The notes under the pieces are model-generated. The model was not told the DNA's origin, made no database searches, and saw only the letters and a list, made by a program, of their open reading frames with translations. This document shows, piece after piece, positions 1 to 9,165 of a stretch of DNA of 33,105 nucleotides. Each line of letters opens with the position of its first letter. The stretch's first letter is position 1. The position numbers and the translations under genes were made by a program. Source of the DNA: Gemmatimonadales bacterium (GTDB lineage Bacteria > Krumholzibacteriota > Krumholzibacteriia > LZORAL124-64-63); assembly GCA_019038745.1 (NCBI GenBank), contig JAHOYV010000060.1:1-33105 (forward strand), read 5' to 3'.

Positions 1-1052
1 CTCAGCCCAGCCTCTATTTGTCTCACATCCCGGATCGTGATTTGGTTCTTCCTTCGGGAAAGAAGCTCACCATGATGAATCCGGACTATATGGTCAGGGA
101 ACTGAACGAGGATATGACGGAATTGGACGGGTCCAAGGTCAATGTCACCAGCCTTAATCCAATTCGGCCGGAAAACCTTCCCGATGCCTGGGAGCGAAAG
201 GCCCTGGAAGAGTTGGACCAGGGTGTGGCCGAGGTAAGCGAAATCGTGGCCAGTGGCCACGAGGAATATCTTCGTTTAATGCGACCCCTGTTAACCTGTG
301 AATCATGTCTTAAATGCCACGGACATCAGGGATACAAGGTTGGCGATTTGAGAGGTGGGGCAGGGGTCTCCATTCCGTTGAATACGCTTAAGGCGGTTTC
401 CCGGGAAATAAATCTTCGGCAATTGTGCCTCCATTTGGGTCTGTATATGCTGGGGCTGGTGGGAATCCTGACTTGGAGCAGGTTGCTGACCAAGGGACTA
501 AAGGAAAAGGAAAAGATGGCTTCAGGCCTTCAGCAGGCTTTGCAGGCCACGGACGCCCTGATTGATAATGTCCCCTTCGGAATAGTTCTGGTGGGCCGGG
601 ACAAGGTTGTGCGCCGAGCCAACCGAACGGCTCTGGCAATTATGGGCAAGGATGAGGATGAAGTAGTAAGCTACCGCTGCCACAAGAACATTTGTCCTGC
701 CCTGGAAGACCAATGTCCGATTCTGGATATGGGCCAGGAGATGGATAACTCAGCACGAAAGGTTCTGGGCCCGGATGGTCGAAAGGTTCCAATTCTCAAG
801 ACAGTCATTCCCTACAATTATCAGGGCGAAGAGGTGTTGCTGGAAGCTTTCGTAGATACAACGGAACAAACGAGGAAAAGTGATGACTTGCTGGCCACGC
901 TCCAGGAGCTGAAGCAGTTCAACCGCCTAGCTGTTGGTCGCGAACTGCGGATGACCGAATTAAAAAATGAAGTCAACGTGTTGCTGGACGAATTGAAGAG
1001 GCAGCCCCGCTACGAGTCTGGGAAAATCTCGGTGCCGGGAGGTGGCTCTTGA
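1..1052 (+). CDS. Membrane heme-c/PAS sensor protein, 5' end cut by the window
   Basis: The reading frame is open to the left edge, so the true start lies outside; the TTG at 18 is probably internal. The N-terminal part resembles the DUF3365 (Tll0287-like) sensor domain, with SHIPDRD and LTMMNPDYM motifs. A CLKCH heme-c attachment motif follows (Cys codons at 306 and 315, His at 318), then a VSIPL strand. One membrane helix follows at about 430-490. The cytoplasmic part is a PAS-like domain (about 530-880) with a cysteine cluster (CHKNIC...CPI) and a terminal helical, probably coiled-coil tail. No histidine-kinase domain follows, so the protein must signal through a partner. Its TGA stop overlaps the TTG start of the hybrid kinase downstream, so the two are translationally coupled and probably form one sensory unit. 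The domain calls are family recognition; periplasmic heme redox or ligand sensing is inferred. Confidence 0.8.
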   Translation, partial: QPSLYLSHIPDRDLVLPSGKKLTMMNPDYMVRELNEDMTELDGSKVNVTSLNPIRPENLPDAWERKALEELDQGVAEVSEIVASGHEEYLRLMRPLLTCESCLKCHGHQGYKVGDLRGGAGVSIPLNTLKAVSREINLRQLCLHLGLYMLGLVGILTWSRLLTKGLKEKEKMASGLQQALQATDALIDNVPFGIVLVGRDKVVRRANRTALAIMGKDEDEVVSYRCHKNICPALEDQCPILDMGQEMDNSARKVLGPDGRKVPILKTVIPYNYQGEEVLLEAFVDTTEQTRKSDDLLATLQELKQFNRLAVGRELRMTELKNEVNVLLDELKRQPRYESGKISVPGGGS

Positions 1053-3997
1053 TCTTCAAGACAACAGCCCCTGAATTGCGCAAGGTGGTCCTGTTTCCCT
1101 TGGTGGCGATATTGGTTCTTTTGCTTTCTGGAACCCTCTGGGGCATTAACCACGTGACCCAGTCGGGATTGGATCATGAGTTGGAGGATGAGCTGGCGAA
1201 GTTCGAAGTCATGTTCCAAACCGAGCTTGGGCACGAGAGTGAGGCCCTGCATATCAGTTTGGAATTTCTACAGGATGTTCCCTGTATCCGGGAAGCCTGG
1301 CTGGCCAGGGATCGGGAGCTTCTTCTGCAAAGATCCGAACCCATCTTTGAGTATTTGAAAAATGATATTGAAGTTACCCATTTTTACTTCATGGATTTGG
1401 ACAGGGTTTGCTATCTGAGGGTTCACAGCCCTTTTCGCGCCGGGGATACGATCAACCGTTACACTATGCTTCAAGCCGAGGCCGCAGGCGCGGGTTCTTG
1501 GGGAATCGAGCTGGGTCCGCTGGGAGCTTTCACTTTGCGCTTTGTCCAACCCTGGAGGATTGATGGACAACTGGTGGGTTACCTCGAGTTGGGCAAGGAA
1601 ATCCACAATGTTACGGCAGGACTTCAGCAGATAATGGGCATTGAATTGACCTCTCTGCTGGACAAGGACAAGTTGACCAAAGAGGGATGGTTGTCCGGTA
1701 AGGAGGCGTTCAACTTTGAAGGCCAGTGGGATCAGCTGTCTGAATTCGTAGTCGTCGAAGGGTCTCTGAAAGGCTTTTCCAGCCAGTGGCTGGAGAAGTT
1801 GAAGCAAAACGAACGGGAAGTGCTGGGAGTTTCTAAATTCCAGTTCAGCGATGGACAAAGAACCATCGCTGTCGGTTCTTTGCCCATGTTGGACGTGGGC
1901 GGCACGGAAGTGGGGCGACACCTTGCCCAGTGGGACATTACCGAGTCCGTAGAGGCCCGCGAGAGAACCATGGTCTTGCTGACGGTGGCGATCATTTTCA
2001 TTGGCGGGTTGATGTCTCTGCTGTTCTGGTTCTACCTGGGGCGCATCCAGTCCGACATGAAAGAGGCGCAAGTCGAGCTGCGTTCCACAATCAGTCGCCA
2101 GGAAAAAGCAGCGCGCCAGTTGCTTGAAAACGAGCAACGGTTGATGAAGGCGATGGGAGAAAAGAACCAGGCCGAAAAGCGACTCAACCGACAGATCGAC
2201 GATTTGGCGGAGGCTCGTCAGGCCACCCTTAACATGATGGAAGACGCGGACCAGGCCCGGCAAAGTGTCGAAAATTCGAACCGTGAGCTGGCCAAAGCCA
2301 TGGCTGAGACGGAGCGCCTACGTCAGGAGGCAGTAGATGCCAATCGCGCCAAGAGCGAATTTTTAGCCAACATGAGCCACGAGATTCGTACTCCGATGAA
2401 CGGCGTGTTGGGCATGGCGGACCTGCTTCTGACTACCGAATTGACTTCACAGCAGAGCGACTTCCTATCGGTGATCACCACGAGCGGCGAGTCATTGATG
2501 ATGATCATCAACGACATCCTGGATTTTTCCAAAATCGAAGCCGGCAAGATGGATTTGGACGTGATCGAGTTCAACCTGTGGGACACGGTGGAGGGCGTCT
2601 GCGATACGATGGCCATGTCGGCTCAGGGCAAAGGCTTGGATCTGATTACACGGATCCAGCCGGACGTGACGGAGCAATCCAAGGGGGATCCCGGTCGATT
2701 GCGGCAAGTGTTGATCAATCTCATTGGGAATGCCATTAAATTCACCGTTTCGGGGGAGATCCGGGTTTCGGTGTCACAGACCCGGGACGAGCGCGGTCAA
2801 TGGTTTGCCCGGTTCAGTATCGAGGATACCGGGGTGGGGATTCCCGTCGATCGACAAGACCACCTCTTTGAGGCTTTCATCCAGGCCGATTCTTCGGTCA
2901 ACCGAAGTTTCGGGGGTACAGGGCTTGGGCTTACCATTTCCCGCAAGCTGGTAAAATTGATGGGTGGGGAAATTGGTTTTGAGAGCGAGTTGGGACAGGG
3001 GACGGAATTTTGGTTCACGGTCCAGTTGGATACAAACAGTGAACCCGGCGAGGCCCGTGAGCGGACTCCCCAGGTCGGTAAAAGAATACCAAGGGCCATG
3101 GTGGCCACGGCTAATGCCACGCAGCGCGAATGGCTGGGGGAACGTCTGTCTGATCTGGTCGATGATCTATCCCTGGTGGACTCAGGCTCGAGGGTCCTGG
3201 ATCTGGTCACCGGAGCAGAGTCCGGGGCCACATCCTTTGATTTGCTGTTGATCGATCAGAACCTGGGGCAAGTGGCCATCGATGGAATCAGCACCTGGTT
3301 GCTCGGGCAGCCTGAGGATCAGCGGCCCCAAGCCATCCTTCTGGTCCCCGTCTCGGTAGGCTTGGAGCCGAGGGTTTTACAGGAATCCGGATTTGCTTCC
3401 TATTTGACCGATCCCTTGCAGGTCCGCTCGTTGCTGAAGAAAATTTCTCCCGAAGGCAACGGCCAACGAAATCAGGACGATAATTCTGGAGCGAGTGAGG
3501 CTTCAATTCAGGGTAAATCAGATGGATTGAAGACTCCTGTGGGTGACCGGCCCGAAATCCTTTTGGTGGACGACAACCTGGTGAACAGGAAAGTCGGCCA
3601 GGGAATGCTGAAAAAACTGGGCTGCATCTCCACGGTTGCCATCAATGGGTTGGATGCGATAATGGTCCTGGAAAACAGGGAATTCGATGTTGTCTTGATG
3701 GACGTGATGATGCCGGACATGGATGGCTACGAGGCCACAATGATAATTCGGGACCCCTCCACCCGAGTGATTGATCATGAGGTTCCCATCATCGCCATGA
3801 CGGCCAATGCCATGGATGGGGATCGAGAAAAATGTCTGGGTTGCGGGATGAATGACTACCTGGCCAAGCCGGCGACCCTGGCCAAGCTGAAAACGTCCTT
3901 GGTCGCGGCTCTTGCGGGGGAAGTGGCTTCATGTAGGTCTTTTGCTGAACTTCAGCATCCCAACGCTTCCGCTGAGGAAGTTCCCACCATCGGTTGA
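1049..3997 (+). CDS. Hybrid histidine kinase with periplasmic sensor and C-terminal receiver
   Basis: A 982-residue membrane sensor kinase. Helix 1 is at about residues 13-35, and a periplasmic region of about 270 residues resembles a double-Cache (dCache_3-like) domain, with [11 protein letters not shown] and GIELG motifs. Helix 2 is at 308-331, followed by a long coiled coil. The HisKA H-box is [14 protein letters not shown] with the phospho-acceptor at His444. The ATPase domain has the N-box ([17 protein letters not shown]), DTGVGIP and GGTGLGL. A degenerate receiver-like segment follows (about 675-800), then a complete receiver with VDDN, the phospho-acceptor Asp885 in [12 protein letters not shown], and a Lys-Pro pair. 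The start is TTG at 1049, preceded by GGGAGG and overlapping the upstream stop in TTGA. It probably autophosphorylates and relays to its own receiver. No Hpt protein or output regulator is adjacent. The ligand is unknown. Confidence 0.93.
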   Translation: MIFKTTAPELRKVVLFPLVAILVLLLSGTLWGINHVTQSGLDHELEDELAKFEVMFQTELGHESEALHISLEFLQDVPCIREAWLARDRELLLQRSEPIFEYLKNDIEVTHFYFMDLDRVCYLRVHSPFRAGDTINRYTMLQAEAAGAGSWGIELGPLGAFTLRFVQPWRIDGQLVGYLELGKEIHNVTAGLQQIMGIELTSLLDKDKLTKEGWLSGKEAFNFEGQWDQLSEFVVVEGSLKGFSSQWLEKLKQNEREVLGVSKFQFSDGQRTIAVGSLPMLDVGGTEVGRHLAQWDITESVEARERTMVLLTVAIIFIGGLMSLLFWFYLGRIQSDMKEAQVELRSTISRQEKAARQLLENEQRLMKAMGEKNQAEKRLNRQIDDLAEARQATLNMMEDADQARQSVENSNRELAKAMAETERLRQEAVDANRAKSEFLANMSHEIRTPMNGVLGMADLLLTTELTSQQSDFLSVITTSGESLMMIINDILDFSKIEAGKMDLDVIEFNLWDTVEGVCDTMAMSAQGKGLDLITRIQPDVTEQSKGDPGRLRQVLINLIGNAIKFTVSGEIRVSVSQTRDERGQWFARFSIEDTGVGIPVDRQDHLFEAFIQADSSVNRSFGGTGLGLTISRKLVKLMGGEIGFESELGQGTEFWFTVQLDTNSEPGEARERTPQVGKRIPRAMVATANATQREWLGERLSDLVDDLSLVDSGSRVLDLVTGAESGATSFDLLLIDQNLGQVAIDGISTWLLGQPEDQRPQAILLVPVSVGLEPRVLQESGFASYLTDPLQVRSLLKKISPEGNGQRNQDDNSGASEASIQGKSDGLKTPVGDRPEILLVDDNLVNRKVGQGMLKKLGCISTVAINGLDAIMVLENREFDVVLMDVMMPDMDGYEATMIIRDPSTRVIDHEVPIIAMTANAMDGDREKCLGCGMNDYLAKPATLAKLKTSLVAALAGEVASCRSFAELQHPNASAEEVPTIG

Positions 3998-4019
3998 ACC
4001 CCTGAAAAAGCCATGCCTG

Positions 4020-4047
4020 TTGTGTTTTCCCCTGGAATGTTTAATAT
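4020..4047 (+). promoter_or_regulatory. Candidate sigma70-type promoter for leuS
   Basis: TTGTGT (4020-4025) and TAATAT (4042-4047) are separated by 16 bp, in the 109-bp gap between the kinase stop and the leuS start. Transcription would begin near 4054 and leave a leader of about 50 nt. This rests on sequence match only; the -35 box is weak. Confidence 0.3.
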
Positions 4048-4106
4048 TCCGTCCTTCAAGGACAATGCAGCATTTGCGGAGCCCGTCTCCAAGCCGAGGA
4101 ATGATC

Positions 4107-6539
4107 ATGGCCTACGATCCCGGAAAGATCGAACCCAGCTGGCAGGAATATTGGCGCACCCAAAACACCTTCGTTGCTGAGGATGGGGGAGGCAAGCCCA
4201 AGTACTACGTTCTGGACATGTTCCCCTACCCGTCGGGCAATGGCCTGCACGTGGGACATCCCGAGGGTTATACCGCCACCGATATCGTTTCCCGTTTCAA
4301 GCGGATGAACGGCTTCAACGTGCTGCATCCCATGGGTTGGGACAGCTTCGGGTTGCCGGCTGAGAACCACGCCATCAAGACCGGAACCCACCCGCGCGAG
4401 ACGACGACGAAGAACATCGCCAACTTCAAGCGTCAGCTCATGATGTTGGGTTTCAGCTACGACTGGGACCGGGAAGTCGCCACTTCGGATCCGGATTACT
4501 ACCGCTGGACCCAGTGGATCTTCACCCAACTATACAAGCAGGGACTGGCCTACGAGGGCGAGATGGCCGTGAACTGGTGTCCGGCCCTGGGCACGGTGCT
4601 GGCCAACGAAGAGGTCAAGGACGGGCTGAGCGAGATCGGTGGCCACGAGGTGGTCCGCAAGCCGATGAAGCAGTGGATGTTGAAAATTACCGCCTACGCA
4701 CAGCGCCTGCTGGACGATCTGGAGGGATTGGACTGGCCGGAGTACATCAAGGACCTGCAGCGGAACTGGATCGGCCGCAGTGATGGGGCCGAGGTGGATT
4801 TCACGATTCAGGGCGGCGAGGGAACCGATCACGAAAAACTGCGCGTGTTCACGACTCGCCCGGACACTCTTTTCGGCGCCACCTACATGGTGCTCAGCCC
4901 CGAGCATCCCTGGGTGGGCGGATTGACCACCGATGAACAGCGTGGCGCAGTGGAGGCTTACCTGGCCGAGGCCGCCGGCAAGAGCGAGCGCGATCGGCAG
5001 ATCGCCAAGGAAAAGACCGGTGTTTTTTGCGGCAGCTTCGCGATCAACCCGGCTACCGGGAAGCCGATCCCCATCTGGATCGCCGACTACGTGATGATGG
5101 GTTACGGCACGGGTGCGATCATGGCCGTCCCCGGCCAGGACGAGCGGGATTGGGAATTTGCCGAAAAGTTCGACCTCCCCATCATTCGCACCGTGCAGAT
5201 CCCCGACGGCTGGGAAGGCAAGGCCTATACCGACGATGGTCCGGCCATGAACAGCGACTTCCTGGACGGCATGGGTGTGGCCGAGGCCAAGGCGAAGATG
5301 ACGGCTTGGCTGGTGGACAGGGGCCTTGGCGAGCACAAGATCAACTTCAAGCTGCGGGATTGGCTTTTCAGCCGGCAACGTTATTGGGGTGAACCGTTCC
5401 CGATGTTGAAGCTGGCCGACGGCACCGTGCGGATCATGGAGGCCGACGAGCTTCCCCTTATTTTGCCCGAGGTGGAAAAATACGAACCGGCCGGCACCGG
5501 CGAGGGACCGCTGGCGACGATCAGCGAGTGGATGGAGCTAACCGATCCGGTCAGCGGCCAGGCGGCCGTTCGGGAGAGCAACACCATGCCCCAGTGGGCC
5601 GGCAGCTGCTGGTACTATCTGCGCTACATCGACCCGCGCAACGACAAGGCGGCCTGGGACCCTGAGAAGGAAAAATACTGGTTGCCCGTGGATTTGTATC
5701 TGGGCGGCACCGAACACGCGGTGCTGCATCTGCTGTACGCCCGCTTCTGGCACAAGGTCCTTTTCGATCTGGGTCTGGTTTCGACCTGCGAGCCCTTCAA
5801 GAAGCTTCGCAATCAGGGCATGATCCTGGGCGAAAACGGTGAAAAGATGAGCAAGAGCCGGGGCAACGTGGTCAATCCGGATGATGTGATTGCCGACCAT
5901 GGAGCGGACAGCCTTCGCCTGTTCTTGATGTTCCTCGGCCCCCTTGAGCGGGATAAACCCTGGAACGCCAAGGGCATCGAGGGAATTCGCCGTTTCCTGG
6001 ATCGCGCCTGGCGCTTGTTCTTTGACGACGAGACCGATGAGCTGTTGCCGCAGGTAAAAAATGTGGAACCCGACGAAACAGCGTTGAAGATTCTCCACAA
6101 GACCATTGACGCGGTGACGACCATGACCGAGGAACTGCGCTTCAACACGGCCATCAGCCAGATGATGGTCTTCGTCAACGAAATGTCCCAGGCTGCTGTT
6201 CGTCCACGGTCGGTCCTGGAACAGTTCGTTCTGCTGCTGGCGCCTTATGCCCCGCATTGGTCCGAGGAGGTCTGGCGCCGGCTGGGTCATCAGGACACGG
6301 TGGCCTTCGAAACCTGGCCGACTGCTGAAGCGCGCTACCTGGTCGAGGATATGATCACCGTCGTGGTCCAGGTCAACGGCAAGGTGAGGGACCAGATAGA
6401 AATTTCTGCCGATGCGCAGAAGGATGCCGTCTTGGCCCAGGCCGTGGGCGCGGAAAAGGTTCAGCAGTGGCTCAAGGGCAAGGAAATCGTCAAGCAGATC
6501 TATGTGCCGGGCAAGTTGGTCAGCCTGGTCGTGCGCTGA
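4107..6539 (+). CDS. leuS: Leucyl-tRNA synthetase
   Basis: Class I aminoacyl-tRNA synthetase that charges tRNA-Leu with leucine in the cytoplasm. The product is 810 residues, close to the shorter bacterial LeuRS (about 805 in Bacillus). The HIGH-type signature is HVGH (His48, His51) within [15 protein letters not shown]. The CP1 editing domain shows [27 protein letters not shown] is seen upstream, and [12 protein letters not shown] precedes the KMSKS loop, which is intact at Lys580 ([10 protein letters not shown]). The anticodon-binding and C-terminal domains follow. The frame extends upstream to 3912, but the residues before 4107 do not look like LeuRS. AGGA at 4097-4100 sits 6 nt before ATG 4107; ATG 4101 is the less likely alternative. 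The aldehyde dehydrogenase follows after 21 bp, so co-transcription is plausible. Confidence 0.97.
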   Translation: MAYDPGKIEPSWQEYWRTQNTFVAEDGGGKPKYYVLDMFPYPSGNGLHVGHPEGYTATDIVSRFKRMNGFNVLHPMGWDSFGLPAENHAIKTGTHPRETTTKNIANFKRQLMMLGFSYDWDREVATSDPDYYRWTQWIFTQLYKQGLAYEGEMAVNWCPALGTVLANEEVKDGLSEIGGHEVVRKPMKQWMLKITAYAQRLLDDLEGLDWPEYIKDLQRNWIGRSDGAEVDFTIQGGEGTDHEKLRVFTTRPDTLFGATYMVLSPEHPWVGGLTTDEQRGAVEAYLAEAAGKSERDRQIAKEKTGVFCGSFAINPATGKPIPIWIADYVMMGYGTGAIMAVPGQDERDWEFAEKFDLPIIRTVQIPDGWEGKAYTDDGPAMNSDFLDGMGVAEAKAKMTAWLVDRGLGEHKINFKLRDWLFSRQRYWGEPFPMLKLADGTVRIMEADELPLILPEVEKYEPAGTGEGPLATISEWMELTDPVSGQAAVRESNTMPQWAGSCWYYLRYIDPRNDKAAWDPEKEKYWLPVDLYLGGTEHAVLHLLYARFWHKVLFDLGLVSTCEPFKKLRNQGMILGENGEKMSKSRGNVVNPDDVIADHGADSLRLFLMFLGPLERDKPWNAKGIEGIRRFLDRAWRLFFDDETDELLPQVKNVEPDETALKILHKTIDAVTTMTEELRFNTAISQMMVFVNEMSQAAVRPRSVLEQFVLLLAPYAPHWSEEVWRRLGHQDTVAFETWPTAEARYLVEDMITVVVQVNGKVRDQIEISADAQKDAVLAQAVGAEKVQQWLKGKEIVKQIYVPGKLVSLVVR

Positions 6540-6560
6540 CCGGGTGCCAAAGGAGATGTT

Positions 6561-7934
6561 GTGGAATTCCAGACCGTCAATCCAGCCACCGGAGAAGTGA
6601 CCGCCCGCTATCTGACCATGGAGACCGGCGAAGTGAACGCCATCGCCGCGGCTTCGGATCGAGCCTTCCGCCATTGGCGTAAACTGACGGTTGCCGAGCG
6701 GGCCCCCTTCTTCATCAAACTGGCGACGGTGTTGCGTGAACATGCGGACGCGTGGGCTCGTCTGATTACGGTGGAAATGGGCAAGACCATCGGTGAATCA
6801 CGAGCCGAGGTGGAAAAATGCGCCTGGATGGCCGAAGTCTACGCGGACAAGGCCGCCGGATGGTTGCAGGACGAAGAAGTCGTCGCCGACGGCCAACGCC
6901 ACATCGTCACCTTCGAGCCGTTGGGAGTGATCCTGTCGGTCATGCCCTGGAACTATCCCTTCTGGCAGGCTCTTCGCTTTGCCGTACCGAGTCTGTTGGC
7001 CGGCAACACCAGTCTTTTGAAACACGCCAGCAACGTGACCGGCTGCGCCTTCGCCATCGAGGAAGCCTTCCGGTTGGCCGAATTTCCCGAGAACGTATTC
7101 CGTACCATCGTTCCGGATTACGAAACAATCAGTGACTTGATCGCTTCGGATGTTGTTCAGGGCGTAAGCCTGACCGGCAGCACGGAAGTGGGCCGCAAAA
7201 TCGGCGCCGAGGCCGGTCGGAGCCTCAAGAAAGTGGTGCTCGAACTGGGTGGCAGCGATCCGTTTATCGTCCTGGAGGATGCGGACATTGATTTTGCCGC
7301 CCGGGGCGCCGTGGCCGGGCGCATGGTCGCCGCCGGGCAGAGCTGCATCGCCAGCAAACGTTTCATCGTGATCGAATCGGTGGCCGAGCAGTTCGCCGCC
7401 CGCTTCGCGGAATTGATGGGCGAATTGAAGATGGGCGATCCCCTGGACGAACAAACTCAGGTAGGCACCATCGTCAATGAGTTCGCCCTGAAGGAGCTGG
7501 AAGATCAACTGGCCCAGGCGGTGGAATTGGGCGCGCGGGTTCTTTGCGGCGGAAAGCGCCGTCCCGGCAAGGGCTTCTTCTTCGAACCCACCGTAGTGAT
7601 CGACACCACTGCTGAAATGCGGATCGTTACCGAAGAGGTTTTCGGTCCCATTGCTCCGATCATTGTGGTCAAGGACGAATCCGAAGCGATTGCAGTGGCC
7701 AATGCCAGCGAGTTCGGCCTCGGCGGCAGCATCTGGACCCGTGACCTGGATCGCGGCGTGGCCGTGGCCCGCCAAGTGGAATCAGGTACCCTCTTCGTCA
7801 ACAGCTTCACCAAATCCGACCCGCGCATGCCCTTTGGGGGCATTAAAAACAGCGGTCTGGGCCGCGAACTGTCCCACTTCGGACTCAAAGAATTCGTCAA
7901 CATCAAAGGGGTTAATGTGTACGGGCATGGGTGA
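6561..7934 (+). CDS. NAD(P)-dependent aldehyde dehydrogenase, succinate-semialdehyde type
   Basis: A 457-residue aldehyde dehydrogenase oxidising an aldehyde to its acid with NAD(P)+. It starts FQTVNPATGEV, typical of the roughly 455-residue succinate-semialdehyde dehydrogenase branch. The cofactor-binding motif is MPWNYPFWQ, followed by KHASNVTGCA. The general base is Glu228 in VVLELGGSDPF and the catalytic nucleophile is Cys262 in GQSCIASKRF. The C-terminal PFGGIKNSGLGRE is intact. The start is GTG 6561 with AGGAG at 6551-6555. The substrate is assigned by resemblance only, and other short-chain semialdehydes are possible. The stop codon lies inside the left arm of the palindrome at 7929-8039, so that element abuts or has trimmed the gene's 3' end. 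The last recognisable conserved residues (KEFVNIKGV) come before the palindrome, so function is probably unaffected. Confidence 0.92.
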   Translation: MEFQTVNPATGEVTARYLTMETGEVNAIAAASDRAFRHWRKLTVAERAPFFIKLATVLREHADAWARLITVEMGKTIGESRAEVEKCAWMAEVYADKAAGWLQDEEVVADGQRHIVTFEPLGVILSVMPWNYPFWQALRFAVPSLLAGNTSLLKHASNVTGCAFAIEEAFRLAEFPENVFRTIVPDYETISDLIASDVVQGVSLTGSTEVGRKIGAEAGRSLKKVVLELGGSDPFIVLEDADIDFAARGAVAGRMVAAGQSCIASKRFIVIESVAEQFAARFAELMGELKMGDPLDEQTQVGTIVNEFALKELEDQLAQAVELGARVLCGGKRRPGKGFFFEPTVVIDTTAEMRIVTEEVFGPIAPIIVVKDESEAIAVANASEFGLGGSIWTRDLDRGVAVARQVESGTLFVNSFTKSDPRMPFGGIKNSGLGRELSHFGLKEFVNIKGVNVYGHG

Positions 7935-8039
7935 TGGGGTCTGCCGGGTTGGTGTTTCGGAGCGACCGCGATGTCCTCGTCAAAGCCCTGCGGATTACGC
8001 GGTCGGTCCGAAACACCAACCCGGCAGACCCCATCACCC
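7929..8039. repeat. Long near-perfect palindrome, possible mobile REP-like element or bidirectional terminator
   Basis: The 32-nt arms 7929-7960 and 8008-8039 are exact reverse complements. Pairing continues through 7961-7970 with 7998-8007 with one mismatch, giving about 42 bp of stem around a 27-nt loop (7971-7997). It lies in the convergent gap between the aldehyde dehydrogenase and the patatin gene and contains the dehydrogenase stop. There is no downstream T-run, so it is not a classic intrinsic terminator, although such a stem could still block read-through in both directions. The size, the high G+C arms and the tail-to-tail position suggest a dispersed palindromic repeat. No second copy was seen in the window. 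Confidence 0.9.
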
Positions 8040-8073
8040 GCGCGTATAGCAGTAACCCAGGGTGGGGAGAAGA

Positions 8074-9006
8074 TCAGCACATCCGCAACAGACGTCGCGC
8101 AGTTTCTTTCCAGCGACAGCGGAGGCTCCGTCGCCAGGAGATGAGTTTTATAAGCTCGGGAATCTGTTCCCGGGCGGCTGCGTAACCGCGAGCCCGGCAG
8201 GCCTCGCCGGCGCCGAAGTCGGCCCAGTGGAATTCGGTCACTTCGGGGCGGATGATGAAGTCGGCGGTGGCACAGACGAAGCGGTTCAGACGTTGCCGGG
8301 CGATTGTGTTGCTGCGCAGGATCATGTCCAACCCGGTGGAGAACTTGGTTTCCTCGAAGGCGGGAATATCCACGGCGATGATCAAGTCGGCGCCCAGGGC
8401 CCGGCAGGCTTCCACGGGCACGCGGAAGGGTCCTCCGCCGTCGCAAAGCATCTTGCCGTCTCGCATCATGGGGGGAAACACCGAGGGGATGGCGCTGCTG
8501 GCGTAAATCCCGTCGATGACCGGCCCGGAAGTGAATACCTCACTCTGGCCCGAGACCAGGTCCAGGGCCACGGTGGCCAAGGGGATATCCAGATCCTCGA
8601 AGGATATGGGACCGAAGAGTTCGGCCAGGGGACCCCGTAGTTTGGCTTCTTCCTGCATATAGGGCCGGGTGACGGTTTTGACGGCGATCATCTTGCGCTG
8701 CATGAAGTCGAAGATCCCGCTCAGTCGGCTCTGCGGGTCTTGCGCTTCGTCTTCATCCCGGGGTACGAACGGGGCCCAATAGGAGGCGAGATCATCGTTG
8801 CTGACGTAGGTTTCCAGGCTTTGCCACACGCGGGCCGGGTCGGGATTCTGGGCGTACAGGCCGCCAACGATTGAACCCATGCTGGTGCCGGCCACCATAT
8901 CGGCCCGAATTCCAGCCTCCTCCAGGGCTTCTAGGACTCCGGCATGCGCCAGCCCACGGGCGCCACCACTGCCAAGAGCCAGTCCGATTTTTAGTTGTTT
9001 GGCCAT
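8074..9006 (-). CDS. Patatin-like phospholipase (RssA-type)
   Basis: A 310-residue patatin-family serine hydrolase, a likely lipid acyl hydrolase using a Ser-Asp dyad. The oxyanion motif GSGGARG is near residue 13. The nucleophile elbow GTSMG contains Ser42, and the catalytic Asp189 lies in CDGGGPF. The compact architecture, with no signal peptide, matches cytoplasmic RssA/YchK-like proteins. The start is ATG 9006; a TTG two codons upstream has a better-spaced AAGGAT but adds only two residues. The C-terminus is basic (RRLLRMC) and ends 34 bp from the palindrome. The frame stays open far upstream of 9006, but that part runs antisense to the next gene. Substrate and role are unknown. Confidence 0.92.
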   Translation of the reverse strand: MAKQLKIGLALGSGGARGLAHAGVLEALEEAGIRADMVAGTSMGSIVGGLYAQNPDPARVWQSLETYVSNDDLASYWAPFVPRDEDEAQDPQSRLSGIFDFMQRKMIAVKTVTRPYMQEEAKLRGPLAELFGPISFEDLDIPLATVALDLVSGQSEVFTSGPVIDGIYASSAIPSVFPPMMRDGKMLCDGGGPFRVPVEACRALGADLIIAVDIPAFEETKFSTGLDMILRSNTIARQRLNRFVCATADFIIRPEVTEFHWADFGAGEACRARGYAAAREQIPELIKLISWRRSLRCRWKETARRLLRMC

Positions 9007-9091
9007 TTTCAAGCTGATCCTTTGTATTTTTCCCCCGTACCCCACAGACAAACAATAGCAAAAAAAGGCCGGCAACGGAATCAAGGATTCT

Positions 9092-9120
9092 TTGACGATC
9101 GGCGGATCAGTGATTAGCAT
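9092..9120 (+). promoter_or_regulatory. Candidate promoter for the ST7-like gene
   Basis: TTGACG (9092-9097) and TAGCAT (9115-9120) are separated by exactly 17 bp, in the 159-bp divergent gap between the patatin and ST7-like genes. The -35 box matches the consensus at 5 of 6 positions and the -10 box at 4 of 6. The predicted start near 9127 leaves a leader of about 40 nt. Confidence 0.45.
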
Positions 9121-9165
9121 TTCCATGAGTTCGATCCTTAGCTTCAACATCCAAACAGGTTGGTT

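Noticed and set aside
3912..4106. Upstream extension of the leuS frame
   Set aside because: It overlaps the kinase gene, has no LeuRS-like residues, and a better ribosome-binding site precedes ATG 4107.
4530..6743. Long minus-strand open frames opposite leuS and the aldehyde dehydrogenase
   Set aside because: Shadows of G+C-rich coding sequence; their translations match no family and lie opposite clear housekeeping genes.
7935..8049. Open frames running through the palindrome, with similar peptides on both strands
   Set aside because: The similarity follows from the inverted symmetry; there is no ribosome-binding site or independent evidence of coding.
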